From positions 4,526,001-4,590,000 of the forward strand of contig NZ_CP006850.1 of the NCBI RefSeq assembly GCF_000523235.1: a stretch of 64,000 nucleotides of DNA. The letters are read 5' to 3'. The first letter of the stretch is position 1; every line of letters starts with the position of its first letter. This DNA comes from Nocardia nova SH22a. GTDB lineage: Bacteria > Actinomycetota > Actinomycetes > Mycobacteriales > Mycobacteriaceae. The notes below the pieces were generated by a model. It had not been told where the DNA came from. It searched no databases and saw only the letters and a program-made list of their open reading frames with translations. Position numbers and translations under genes: made by a program. Shown here piece after piece: positions 51,526 to 60,151 of the stretch.

Positions 51526-51755
51526 TGCCCGACCAACCCGACCCCGCCATGCGCGTACGCCTCGACCGCACCCTGTGCGACGGCTTCGGCATCTGCGCCA
51601 AACACGCCCCCGGCTACTTCCCCCTCGACGACTGGGGTTACGCATCCCTCGAGGGCAACGGCCGCATCCCCGCCGCCGACCACGACGGCGTCCACCGCGC
51701 CCTGCTCGACTGCCCCGTGCACGCCATCATCGAAATGCGCCCGGACGACGACTGA
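51525..51755 (+). CDS. P450-type single-cluster ferredoxin
   Basis: A 76-residue ferredoxin with Cys18-x5-Cys24 (CDGFGIC) and Cys63-Pro, the three-cysteine pattern of actinobacterial [3Fe-4S] or variant-[4Fe-4S] ferredoxins that feed cytochromes P450. The middle ligand position (21) is Phe. TGATG overlap with the NuoF-like gene shows coupled translation. No P450 lies within the window. Confidence 0.92.
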   Translation: MPDQPDPAMRVRLDRTLCDGFGICAKHAPGYFPLDDWGYASLEGNGRIPAADHDGVHRALLDCPVHAIIEMRPDDD

Positions 51756-51847
51756 AGCTCGCCGGGCACATGCGACTCGGCGAACGCCCCGCGGGAACCC
51801 GCCCGGCGACCGCCCGTCGGATGAAAGGCGATCGCCGGGGACGGCGA

Positions 51848-52117
51848 TCAGAACTTCGGCAGGCACCCCGCCGCACGCAGTCGCGTGGCCAGGCCCGAGC
51901 TGATGCCGACGGTGGACCCGTTCGCGGCGGCGGTCAGGGCGGGCAGCAGTTCCGCACCGAGCCCGGCGCCCAGGGAGCAGCCCAGCAGATTGATGTCGAT
52001 GGTGATGATCTCGTTGGGCTGATCGGCCGGTGGCTGGTCGGCCTGCGCCACGGTGGCTCCGGTGACGGTCGCCACGGCCAGTGCCGCGGTGACGAGTCCC
52101 GTGGTGAGTATGCGCAC
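51848..52117 (-). CDS. Small secreted protein
   Basis: An 89-residue protein with a signal peptide (about 1-26, RILTTGLVTAALAVATVTGA ... AQA) and a 60-residue mature part with two cysteines (LGCSL and AAGCLPKF) that could form one disulfide. GAGGAGG precedes the GTG. It resembles the many short nocardial/mycobacterial exported proteins of unknown role. Confidence 0.75.
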   Translation of the reverse strand: MRILTTGLVTAALAVATVTGATVAQADQPPADQPNEIITIDINLLGCSLGAGLGAELLPALTAAANGSTVGISSGLATRLRAAGCLPKF

Positions 52118-52300
52118 GAATCCTCCTCGATGACTACGGCCCGCCCCGATGACGAACCGCAGCCTGTGTTGACCGATCCGTCCCACCGAAAACCCCGAAT
52201 CCGGCAAATAGCCATCAATCACACGGTGGCCGAATCGGTGGGCCGGGCCGCCCGCACATCTCGGACCTCACCACCCGCGAGTGCGTGGATTCGGCGTGCC

Positions 52301-53047
52301 CTAGGCTCGCGCGGGATCGGCCGCTGCTCGGCGCGAAGCGCGGTTGAGCACCCGATCGGCGGCTTCCCAGTGCGCATCCGAAACCCACAGGTGGGCAAAG
52401 GATTCCACGGCATGCTGCGGTGTAGCACCGCAGACGACCTGTTTGATCGGCACCGATGCCGGATTCGCCATCGACGCCGCCAGGGCACGCCAGTCCTGAT
52501 CGAAACTCGCTCGTGGGACCACCCGGTCGATCAGTCCGGCCTGTTCGGCCTGGGCCGCGGTCAGGATCGCACCCGAGCCCGCGAGCATCATGGCGCGGCC
52601 GCGGCCGACCAGTGCGGCCAGGCGTTCGGCGCCGCCCCAGGCGGGCATGATCGCGAGTGCCACCTGGTTGAACCCGATCGTGATGTCGTCGGCGGCGATG
52701 CGGATATCGGCGGCCACCGCGAATTCCGCCCCACCACCCAGCGCGTGACCGTTCAGCGCGGCGATCACGGGCGCCGGGAAGGCCGCCAGCCGATCGCAGA
52801 TTCCCCGCATCCGCCACGCCATCTGCGCCGCACCCTCCTCGGTGCGAATCGTGGCCAGCTGCTTGAGATCTCCCCCGGAGACGAAGGCGCGCTCGCCCGC
52901 GCCCCGTACGACCAGCACCCGGGCACCGGCGGCGGCATCGATGGCGGTGTCGAGCTGATCCATCGTCTCCGGCGCGATGGCGTTGCGCGCCTGCGGCCGG
53001 TCGATGGTCAGCACCGCGACGCCGTCCTCCACCTCGAGGTCGACCAT
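52301..53047 (-). CDS. Enoyl-CoA hydratase/isomerase family protein
   Basis: A 248-residue crotonase. The oxyanion loops are AFVSGGDLKQL (about 54-64) and LNGHALGGGAEFAVAADIRIA (about 99-119). At the usual second catalytic glutamate (about 135-145) the sequence reads VALAIMPAWGGAERL. It is divergent from the acyl-CoA ligase, and the first of four TGAGAAT palindromes lies 40 bp before its ATG. Confidence 0.92.
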   Translation of the reverse strand: MVDLEVEDGVAVLTIDRPQARNAIAPETMDQLDTAIDAAAGARVLVVRGAGERAFVSGGDLKQLATIRTEEGAAQMAWRMRGICDRLAAFPAPVIAALNGHALGGGAEFAVAADIRIAADDITIGFNQVALAIMPAWGGAERLAALVGRGRAMMLAGSGAILTAAQAEQAGLIDRVVPRASFDQDWRALAASMANPASVPIKQVVCGATPQHAVESFAHLWVSDAHWEAADRVLNRASRRAAADPARA

Positions 53048-53086
53048 GACACGTTCTCCATTCTGGATATGTCGCTTCTCCGAATC

Positions 53087-53103
53087 TGAGAATATCATCT
53101 CCA
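53087..53103. promoter_or_regulatory. TGAGAAT-type palindrome, copy 1
   Basis: TGAGAATATCATCTCCA matches the perfect palindrome at 54734 at 13 of 17 positions, with an intact left arm and a degenerate right arm. It lies between the divergent enoyl-CoA hydratase and acyl-CoA ligase genes. Confidence 0.6.
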
Positions 53104-53182
53104 TATTCGGGTCCGGGCCCTGCCGCGCGCTGCCCGGCCCGCCGCCGACCCCGTCACCTCCGTAGGGCATTGGAGCTCGAGC

Positions 53183-54736
53183 ATGCGAAAGATCCCGCAG
53201 CAGTTGGCCGATCGGTACGAAGCCGAGGGTTTCTGGACCCGCGACACCATGGGAGACGTCCTCGCTCGCGGGCTGTCCGCCGCACCCGCGGTCGGCTTCC
53301 GGGTGCACTCCCGGCAGCGTCCGTGGTCGGGCACGGTCGGCGAGGTGGAGCGCGTCGCCCGCCGCCTGGCCGCGGGCCTGCGCGAACGCGGTGTGGGCCC
53401 CGGCGATGTGGTGGCCTTCCAGCTGCCGAACTGGATGGAGGCCGCCGCCACCTTCTGGGCCTCGGCCTTCCTCGGCGCGACCATGGTGCCGATCGTGCAC
53501 TTCTACGGCCGCAAGGAACTCGCCTACATCCTCGACGCGGTGCGCCCCAAGGTGTTCGTGACCGCGGAACGCTTCGGCGCCATGGAATTTCAGCCGGATC
53601 TGTGCGAACGGGTGCCGATCGTCGGTGTCGTGGGCCGCGATTTCGAGACCTTGCTCGCCGCCGAGGAGATGCCGGGCGTCGTCGCGGTGGATCCGGATTC
53701 ACCGGCCCTGATCGCGTTCACCTCCGGCACCACCCGCGACCCCAAGGGCGTCGTGCACAGCCACCGCAGCCTGGGTTTCGAGACCCGCCAGCTCAGCGAG
53801 CACTTCCCGCCGGACCTGGGCGCTCAGCTCACCGCGGCGCCGGTCGGGCATTTCATCGGCATGGTCAACGCCCTGCTCATCCCGGTACTCGACGGCGCCG
53901 CGATCAATCTGCTGGACGTGTGGGAGCCCGGCCGGGTCCTGAGCCTGATGTCCGAGTTCGATGTCACGGTCGCGGGCGGGGTGCCGTACTACCTCACCAG
54001 CCTGCTCGACCACCCCACCTTCACCGACGACCACCTGCGGCGCATGAAATACGCGGGGCTGGGCGGCAGTTCGGTCCCCCCGGCGGTGACGACCCGGCTC
54101 ACCGATCTGGGCATCATCGCCTATCGCGCCTACGGCAGTACCGAACATCCCTCGATCACCGGATCCAGCTGTTTCGATCCGCAGGACAAGCGGCTCTACA
54201 CCGACGGCTGCCCGCTGCCGGGCGTGGAGATCCGGCTGTCCGACGACGGTGAGATCTTCAGCCGCGGACCGGATCTGTGCCTGGGCTATACCGACGAGTC
54301 ACTCACCGCCGCGGCCTTCGACGCCGACGGCTGGTACCGCACCGGCGATGTCGGATACGTCGACTCCGACGGCTATCTCACCATCACCGACCGCACCACC
54401 GACCTGATCATCCGGGGCGGCGAGAACATCAGCGCGGTGGAGATCGAGGACCTGCTGCACCGCATGCCCGCCGTCGCCGAGGCCGTCGTGGTCGCCGCGC
54501 CCGATCCCCGCCTCATCGAACACGCCGCGGCGGTGGTCCGGCTGCGCGAGGGCGCCGAGCCCCCGAGTCTCGCCGACGTGCAGGCCCATCTCACGGAATC
54601 GGGGCTGGCCAAGCAGAAGTGGCCCGAGGAACTGCACATCGTCGACGACTTCCCCCGCACCCCCAGCGGCAAGGTGCAGAAATTCCGTGTGCGCGCCGAT
54701 ATCGCGGGCCACGGCGTTGCCACACGCAAAAACTGA
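53183..54736 (+). CDS. AMP-forming acyl-CoA ligase (FadD-like)
   Basis: A 517-residue acyl- or aryl-CoA ligase of the ANL superfamily. The P-loop is FTSGTTRDPKG (about 175-185), the adenine motif YGSTEHPS, then YRTGDVGYVD and the hinge DRTTDLIIRGGENIS, and the C-terminal Lys in PSGKVQKF. It activates a carboxylic acid with ATP and CoA; the acid is unknown. Copy 1 of the palindrome lies upstream and copy 2 begins in its own stop codon. Confidence 0.93.
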   Translation: MRKIPQQLADRYEAEGFWTRDTMGDVLARGLSAAPAVGFRVHSRQRPWSGTVGEVERVARRLAAGLRERGVGPGDVVAFQLPNWMEAAATFWASAFLGATMVPIVHFYGRKELAYILDAVRPKVFVTAERFGAMEFQPDLCERVPIVGVVGRDFETLLAAEEMPGVVAVDPDSPALIAFTSGTTRDPKGVVHSHRSLGFETRQLSEHFPPDLGAQLTAAPVGHFIGMVNALLIPVLDGAAINLLDVWEPGRVLSLMSEFDVTVAGGVPYYLTSLLDHPTFTDDHLRRMKYAGLGGSSVPPAVTTRLTDLGIIAYRAYGSTEHPSITGSSCFDPQDKRLYTDGCPLPGVEIRLSDDGEIFSRGPDLCLGYTDESLTAAAFDADGWYRTGDVGYVDSDGYLTITDRTTDLIIRGGENISAVEIEDLLHRMPAVAEAVVVAAPDPRLIEHAAAVVRLREGAEPPSLADVQAHLTESGLAKQKWPEELHIVDDFPRTPSGKVQKFRVRADIAGHGVATRKN

Positions 54737-54750
54737 GAATATGATTCTCA
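54734..54750. promoter_or_regulatory. TGAGAAT-type palindrome, copy 2 (perfect)
   Basis: TGAGAATATGATTCTCA is a perfect 17-bp palindrome with 7-bp arms around ATG. Its first three bases are the stop codon of the ligase gene, and it ends 21 bp before the amidohydrolase ATG. This position suggests an internal, separately regulated promoter. Confidence 0.75.
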
Positions 54751-54771
54751 TAACGAACAAAGGAGACTCTT

Positions 54772-55953
54772 ATGACGAAGCTCGAGCTGCCGTATCAGCT
54801 GTTCGACGCCGACAACCACCTCTACGAGACCAAAGAGGCCCTCACCCGGCACCTGCCGAAGGAGTTCGAGGGCGCCATCCAGTACGTGGAGCTCAACGGC
54901 CGCACCAAGATCGCGGTTCTCGGGCAGATCAGCGAGTACATCCCGAACCCCACCTTCGAGGTGGTCGCCCGGCCCGGTGCGATGGAGGAGTACTTCAAGA
55001 ACGGCAATCCGGAGGGTAAGAGCCGCCGCGAGATCTTCGGCAAGGCGATGCGCTCGATTCCCGCCTTCCACCAGCCGGGCCCGCGCCTGGAGTTGATGAA
55101 CGAACTCCAGCTCGACCGCACCCTGATGTTCCCGACCCTGGCCAGCCTCATCGAGGAGCGCATGCGCCACCACCCCGATCTCATTCACGCCGTGGTGCAT
55201 TCGCTGAACCAGTGGCTGCTCGAGGAGTGGGGTTTCAACTACAAGGACCGCATCTTCACCGTGCCGGTGGTGAGCCTGCCGATCGTGGACAAGGCCATCG
55301 AGGAACTGGACTGGTGTGTCGAGAACGGCGCGAAGGCGATTCTCGTGCGCCCGGCGCCGGTGCCGGGGCTGCGCGGGCCGCGTTCGTTCGCGCTGCCGGA
55401 GTTCGATCCGTTCTGGAAGCGCGTGGTCGAGCACGATGTGCTGGTCACCATGCACTCCTCCGACAGCGGCTACTCGCGGTTCAACGCCGAGTGGGAGGGC
55501 AGCAACCTGGAGATGCTGCCGTTCAAGACCAACACCTTCCGGATGACCACCGAGTGGCGCCCGATCCAGGACGCGGTCGCCTCCTGGGTGTGCCACGGCG
55601 CGCTGTTCCGGCACCCCGAGCTGAAGGTCGCCGTGATCGAGAACGGCGCCTCCTGGCTGGGCCCGCTGCTCGAGAACCTGGCCGACACGTACAAGAAGGC
55701 GCCCGAGGGCTTCGGCTTCCAGGACCCGGTCGAGGCGGTCAAGCGCAGCATCCACGTGAGCCCGTTCTGGGAAGAGGATCTGCAGGCCATCGCCGATCTG
55801 ATCGGTGTGGAGAACGTGCTGTTCGGCTCGGACTACCCGCATCCGGAGGGCCTGGCCGAACCGGCGCGCTACATCAACGAGATCAAGGACATGCCGCTGG
55901 CCAACCAGGAGAAGATCATGGGCGGCAACCTGGCGAGGCTGCTGAAGGTCTGA
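54772..55953 (+). CDS. Amidohydrolase-2 family protein
   Basis: A 393-residue metal-dependent TIM-barrel hydrolase/decarboxylase. Metal ligands are Asp14-Asn-His16 (FDADNHLYE), His in VTMHSSD, and Asp in LFGSDYPHPEG. It is similar to the product of 60152 and 47212, and has an optimal GGAG ribosome site and highly biased codons, suggesting strong expression. It lies between two acyl-CoA ligases, only 4 bp before the second. Confidence 0.92.
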   Translation: MTKLELPYQLFDADNHLYETKEALTRHLPKEFEGAIQYVELNGRTKIAVLGQISEYIPNPTFEVVARPGAMEEYFKNGNPEGKSRREIFGKAMRSIPAFHQPGPRLELMNELQLDRTLMFPTLASLIEERMRHHPDLIHAVVHSLNQWLLEEWGFNYKDRIFTVPVVSLPIVDKAIEELDWCVENGAKAILVRPAPVPGLRGPRSFALPEFDPFWKRVVEHDVLVTMHSSDSGYSRFNAEWEGSNLEMLPFKTNTFRMTTEWRPIQDAVASWVCHGALFRHPELKVAVIENGASWLGPLLENLADTYKKAPEGFGFQDPVEAVKRSIHVSPFWEEDLQAIADLIGVENVLFGSDYPHPEGLAEPARYINEIKDMPLANQEKIMGGNLARLLKV

Positions 55954-55957
55954 CGGT

Positions 55958-57385
55958 ATGAACTGGGAGACCATCCCGCAGATGGTCGCGTCGTGCGCCG
56001 ACCGCTTCGGCGACGCCGAGGCGGTCGTCGACGGCGATCTGCGGCTGAGCTACACCGAACTCGTCGACCGGGTGCGCCGGGCGGCGGGCGCCTTCGCCGA
56101 AGCCGGTGTCGGCAAGGGCGACCGGGTCGCGCTCTGGGCGCCCAATTCCGCGCGGTGGATCGTGGCGGCGCTGGGTCTGCTCACCGCGGGCGGGGTGCTC
56201 GTTCCGGTGAACACGCGGTTCCGGGAGGCCGAGGCCGCCGATGTGGTCGGCCGCAGCGGTGCGAAACTGCTGCTGGTGCAACAGGGTTTCCTGGGACGTG
56301 AGCACACCGGGCCCGAGGGCGTGCCCGTCATCGATCTGGCCTCCGATTTCCTTTCCAGCGGTTCACCTTTCGAACGCGAGGTGTCGGGCACCGACATCTC
56401 CGACATCATCTACACCTCCGGAACCACGGGCCGTCCCAAGGGTGTGATGATGAACCACCGGCAGAATCTGCGGCTCTACGCCGAATGGTGCGAGCTGGCC
56501 GATCTGCGCGAGGGCGACCGGTATCTCGCGGTCAATCCGTTCTTCCACACCTTCGGCTACAAGGCCGGAATCCTCGCCTCGTTCATCCGGGGCGCGACCA
56601 TCCTGCCGGTCGCGGTCTTCGACGTCGACAGCGTGTGCGAACTCGTAGTGCGCGAACGGATCACGATGCTGCCGGGCCCGCCCACGCTCTACCACTCGCT
56701 GCTCGGTGCGCAGGATCGCTACGATCTGTCGTCGCTGCGGGCGGCGGTCACCGGCGCGGCCGATATTCCGGTGGAACTGATCCGGCGGGTCAAGACCGAA
56801 CTCCCGTTCCGATCCATCATGACCGGATACGGCCTGACCGAAGCCGGGACCGCGACGGCCTCGCGGCCCGGCGACACCTTCGAGCAGATCGCCACCACGG
56901 CCGGAACACCTTGCGACGGAGTCGAAGTGCGCATCGCCGACGACAGCGAGGTGCTGCTGCGCGGGTACACCGTGATGCAGGGCTATCTCGACGATCCCGC
57001 GGCCACCGCCGAGGCGATCGACGCCGAGGGCTGGTTGCACACCGGCGATCTGGGCAGCCTCGACTCCGGTGGCCGGTTGCGGATCATCGGGCGCAAGAAG
57101 GACATGTTCATCGTCGGCGGGTTCAATGCCTATCCCGCCGAGATCGAGGGCTATCTGCTGGAGCATCCGGCGGTCGTGCAGGCCGCGGTCATCGGGGTAC
57201 CCGACGACCGGATGGGGCAGGTGGGCAAGGCGTTCGTCGTCACCGCCGCGCCGCTGACCGAATCCGAGCTGATCGCGTGGAGTCGCGAGCACATGGCCGG
57301 ATACAAGGTGCCGCGCACGGTGGTGTTCCTCGACGAGCTGCCGGTGGGCGCGACCGGAAAGGTGATGAAAGACCAGCTGCGGTAA
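55958..57385 (+). CDS. AMP-forming acyl-CoA ligase (FadD-like)
   Basis: A 475-residue ANL ligase. P-loop YTSGTTGRPKG, motif GYGLTEAGTA, HTGDLGSLDSGGRLRIIGRKKDM and the C-terminal PVGATGKVMKDQ (catalytic Lys) are all present. It is clearly distinct in sequence from the ligase at 53183, so the cluster encodes two activating enzymes. It shares an operon with the amidohydrolase upstream and is followed by a long hairpin. Confidence 0.93.
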   Translation: MNWETIPQMVASCADRFGDAEAVVDGDLRLSYTELVDRVRRAAGAFAEAGVGKGDRVALWAPNSARWIVAALGLLTAGGVLVPVNTRFREAEAADVVGRSGAKLLLVQQGFLGREHTGPEGVPVIDLASDFLSSGSPFEREVSGTDISDIIYTSGTTGRPKGVMMNHRQNLRLYAEWCELADLREGDRYLAVNPFFHTFGYKAGILASFIRGATILPVAVFDVDSVCELVVRERITMLPGPPTLYHSLLGAQDRYDLSSLRAAVTGAADIPVELIRRVKTELPFRSIMTGYGLTEAGTATASRPGDTFEQIATTAGTPCDGVEVRIADDSEVLLRGYTVMQGYLDDPAATAEAIDAEGWLHTGDLGSLDSGGRLRIIGRKKDMFIVGGFNAYPAEIEGYLLEHPAVVQAAVIGVPDDRMGQVGKAFVVTAAPLTESELIAWSREHMAGYKVPRTVVFLDELPVGATGKVMKDQLR

Positions 57386-57394
57386 CCCGTTCCT

Positions 57395-57436
57395 CCGCGA
57401 CATCGTCCGGACCGGACGCCCCGGACGATGTCGCGG
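57395..57436 (+). terminator. Long hairpin after the ligase operon
   Basis: CCGCGACATCGTCCGG (57395-57410) and CCGGACGATGTCGCGG (57421-57436) pair perfectly over 16 bp with a 10-nt loop, starting 10 bp after the ligase stop codon. Confidence 0.7.
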
Positions 57437-57588
57437 CACCGCAGCGGATGCGCACGGGAGCCGGCCGACGGCTACCCTCCGATTCCGGTTCCCGTGCGCT
57501 GAACCGGTTGTCCGCGGCGCGCCGCGGCAGGACAGAACGGCGGTGAGCCGATGGCCACCAGTAGCGCACCACAGCGCGGCGGTGTCGC

Positions 57589-58974
57589 ATGCTGATCCGC
57601 GATGCCGTGGTCTTCGGCAGCGACCACACCGACATCCGTTGTGAGCGCGGCACCATCACCGAGTGCGGCGACGGCCTGCGTCCCGCGCCCGGCGAGGACG
57701 ATATCGACGCCCGCGGCGGCTGGCTGGTCCCCGGCCTGCACGATCATCACATCCATCTGCGCTCGCTGGCGGCCCGCACCGACTCGATTCCGGTGGGGCC
57801 GGAGCGAATTCACGATGCGCGCGCACTGGCGACCCGGCTGCGCGAGGCCGCGCGGCAGGCTCCCGGGCACGCGTGGATCCGCGCGGTCGACTATCACGAC
57901 GACGTCGCCGGGGCGATCGATCGATGGGCACTGGACCGGATGGACGTCGGCCGCCCGGTACGCGTCCAGCACCGGTCGGGGGCGCTGTGGATTCTCGATT
58001 CCGCCGCCTGCGCCCTGCTCGACGTCGACAACTGTCATCTCCCCGGCGTCGAGCGCGACCCCGACGGACAGGTCACCGGCAGGCTGTGGCGGATGGATAC
58101 CTGGCTCGGCGACCGGCTCGGCTGCCTGGCGCCCGATCCCGCCCCGGTCTCGGACCTGGCGGCCCGGCGCGGTATCACCGGATTCACCGACGCCACACCG
58201 GATCTCACCCGCCCGGAGGTGGGCACGCTCGCCGCGGCGGTACTCGACGGACGCATCGTGCAGCGGGTGTGCTGTATGGCCGAACCGGATATCGAGGATC
58301 CGCGGGTCGAGCGATTCCGGCTGGGGCCCACCAAGATTCTCCTCGACGACACCACTCTGCCGGAACTCGACGACCTCGTGGTGCGGCTGCGCCGGTTGCA
58401 CAGTGCGGGCCGCGCCGCCGCCGTGCACTGCGTGACCCGGGTGCAGCTGGTGCTGACCATGGCCGCCTTCGATCTGGCCGGAACCGTGGCCGGTGATCGC
58501 ATCGAACACGGGGCGGTGATTCCGCCCGACGCGCTGACCTGGTTGCGGCGCAACGATATTCCGGTGATCACCCAGCCGCATTTCCTTATCGAGCGGGCCG
58601 CGCAGTACGCGCGCGACGTGCCCGCCGAGGATCAGGACGACCTGTGGCGGCTGGGCTCGCTGCTGGCCGCCGGGGTGGGGACCGCGGCCGGAACCGACGC
58701 CCCCTTCGGCGATCCCGACCCGTGGGCGGTCGTGCGGGCCGCGGTCGACCGCGGGCCGGACCGCCCCGCGTCGGAGGCGCTGTCACCGGCGACGGCGTTG
58801 TCGCTGTTCTTCGGAACCGCCGCCCGCCCGCACATCCCGCGCACGATCGCGACCGGTCACGCGGCGGATCTGACCCTGCTGCGGGTCGGCCCGGGCGAGT
58901 TGGCCGATGTGCTCGATCCGACGGCGGTCGCCGCCACGATCATCGCCGGAGATATTGCCTACCACGCAGATTGA
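57589..58974 (+). CDS. Amidohydrolase family protein (YtcJ/N-acyl or imidazolonepropionase-like)
   Basis: A 461-residue amidohydrolase of a different subfamily from the four amidohydrolase-2 genes. The metal motif is H51-D-H-H-I-H56 (GLHDHHIHL), with VHCVTR near 285, HGAVIPP near 310 and AGTDAPFGDP near 365. The N-terminal 50 and C-terminal 55 residues form the usual beta-sandwich. Likely substrates are amides, formamides or lactams; the exact one is unknown. Weak ribosome site. Confidence 0.88.
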   Translation: MLIRDAVVFGSDHTDIRCERGTITECGDGLRPAPGEDDIDARGGWLVPGLHDHHIHLRSLAARTDSIPVGPERIHDARALATRLREAARQAPGHAWIRAVDYHDDVAGAIDRWALDRMDVGRPVRVQHRSGALWILDSAACALLDVDNCHLPGVERDPDGQVTGRLWRMDTWLGDRLGCLAPDPAPVSDLAARRGITGFTDATPDLTRPEVGTLAAAVLDGRIVQRVCCMAEPDIEDPRVERFRLGPTKILLDDTTLPELDDLVVRLRRLHSAGRAAAVHCVTRVQLVLTMAAFDLAGTVAGDRIEHGAVIPPDALTWLRRNDIPVITQPHFLIERAAQYARDVPAEDQDDLWRLGSLLAAGVGTAAGTDAPFGDPDPWAVVRAAVDRGPDRPASEALSPATALSLFFGTAARPHIPRTIATGHAADLTLLRVGPGELADVLDPTAVAATIIAGDIAYHAD

Positions 58975-59028
58975 CCCGGAACCGGCTACCTTGTCCGGAT
59001 CCCCCGAGTCGTCGTGGAACCCGATGTC

Positions 59029-59859
59029 TCACAGGGCCAATCCGCCGTCGACCGGGACGATCGCGCCGGTCATCGCCCGGCTGTCGGAACTGGCGAGAAA
59101 GGCCAGCACACCGGCGATCTCGGAGGGCTCGAGCAACCGGCCGACCGGCTGCTGCCGGGCGAAGGGCGCCGCGTCGGGCATTCCGTACAGGCGCGCGATC
59201 TCGTCCAGAACGGCGGTGTCGGTCGACCCGGGGCTCACCGCGTTGGCGGTCACCCCGGTGGGGCCGAGTTCGGCGGCCAGCGCCCGGATCAGCCCGGCCA
59301 CACCGGCTTTGGCGGCGCAGTAGGCCGCCAGCTGCGGCAGACCCTTGGTCGCGGCGGCCGAGGCCACCGCCAGGAACCGGCCCGAGCGCGGCTCCGGCCG
59401 CGCGAGCAGCGCCGGGACGGCCGCGCGCGCCAGATTCACCACACCACCCAGGCAGATGTCGATGACGGCCTGCTGACGCTCGGGCGCCACCTCCCACAAC
59501 GGCGCGCCACCGGCGACGACCCCCGCGGCGGCGACGGCAGCGTCGAGTCCGCCCCAGGCGTCCACGGCCTCGGCGACCGCGGCATCCAGTGCCGCGGGAT
59601 CGCGGACGTCGGCCGTGTGTCCGCGCACCGCGCCGACCCGGTTGACCCGCCCGGCCGCCTCGGCGACCACATTCGCCAGCTGCCCGGGTGTGCCCATCGG
59701 ATAGTCGAGGGCCGGATCGTCGGCGGCGACATCGACCGCCAGGACCGACCAGCCGCGTTCGGCGAGCGCGAGCACCGTCGCGGCGCCGATTCCCCGGGCC
59801 GCGCCCGTCACCACCGCCACCCGCCGATGTTCCGATCCCCGCTCAGGTACCCACGCCAT
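59029..59859 (-). CDS. Mycofactocin-coupled SDR family oxidoreductase
   Basis: A 276-residue SDR that I recognise as the mycofactocin-dependent subfamily. Such enzymes hold nicotinamide tightly and pass electrons to the RiPP-derived cofactor mycofactocin. Diagnostic stretches are VAVVTGAARGIGAATVLALA, ADDPALDYPMGTP, AAAGVVAGGAPLWEV, PEPRSGRFLAVASAAATKGL, AAYCAAKAG and NAVSPGSTDTAVLDE. Start uncertain: the ATG at 59859 is used, and one at 59913 is possible. It faces the amidohydrolase at 60152 across an interval with two palindromes. The mft genes themselves are not in the window. Confidence 0.88.
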   Translation of the reverse strand: MAWVPERGSEHRRVAVVTGAARGIGAATVLALAERGWSVLAVDVAADDPALDYPMGTPGQLANVVAEAAGRVNRVGAVRGHTADVRDPAALDAAVAEAVDAWGGLDAAVAAAGVVAGGAPLWEVAPERQQAVIDICLGGVVNLARAAVPALLARPEPRSGRFLAVASAAATKGLPQLAAYCAAKAGVAGLIRALAAELGPTGVTANAVSPGSTDTAVLDEIARLYGMPDAAPFARQQPVGRLLEPSEIAGVLAFLASSDSRAMTGAIVPVDGGLAL

Positions 59860-59913
59860 ATCGCCACCCACACCGTCGGATCCGTCCGCGCCGCGAATCG
59901 CCCACCCGGACAT

Positions 59914-59930
59914 TGAAAATACGATTCTCA
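59914..59930. promoter_or_regulatory. TGAGAAT-type palindrome, copy 3
   Basis: TGAAAATACGATTCTCA differs from the perfect copy at 2 of 17 bases. It lies just upstream of the mycofactocin-type SDR gene on the minus strand. Confidence 0.65.
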
Positions 59931-60057
59931 AAATAATGTCATCGCCTGCCGCGGACAAGACCGTCGTGCCCGGACCGACCGCCACACTCCCGGATCGGGT
60001 TTTCGCGACGAGATCCCAGTACTCCTCGGGCATCGGGTGTATCGTCACAGCAAGCAA

Positions 60058-60074
60058 TGAGAGTATGATTCTCC
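60058..60074. promoter_or_regulatory. TGAGAAT-type palindrome, copy 4
   Basis: TGAGAGTATGATTCTCC differs from the perfect copy at 2 of 17 bases. It lies 78 bp before the amidohydrolase ATG at 60152. No other element is evident in this 292-bp divergent interval. Confidence 0.65.
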
Positions 60075-60151
60075 TCAAGAGAGATTGCGCATCTCATCAA
60101 TCGCCGGGCCCGGACCGGCCACCGCCGTTCGCACCAGTACCGAGGAATCGC

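Noticed and set aside
59936..60151. N-terminal extension of the amidohydrolase at 60152
   Set aside because: The frame is open upstream but contains the palindrome and lacks coding character; a good GAGGAA ribosome site precedes the ATG at 60152.
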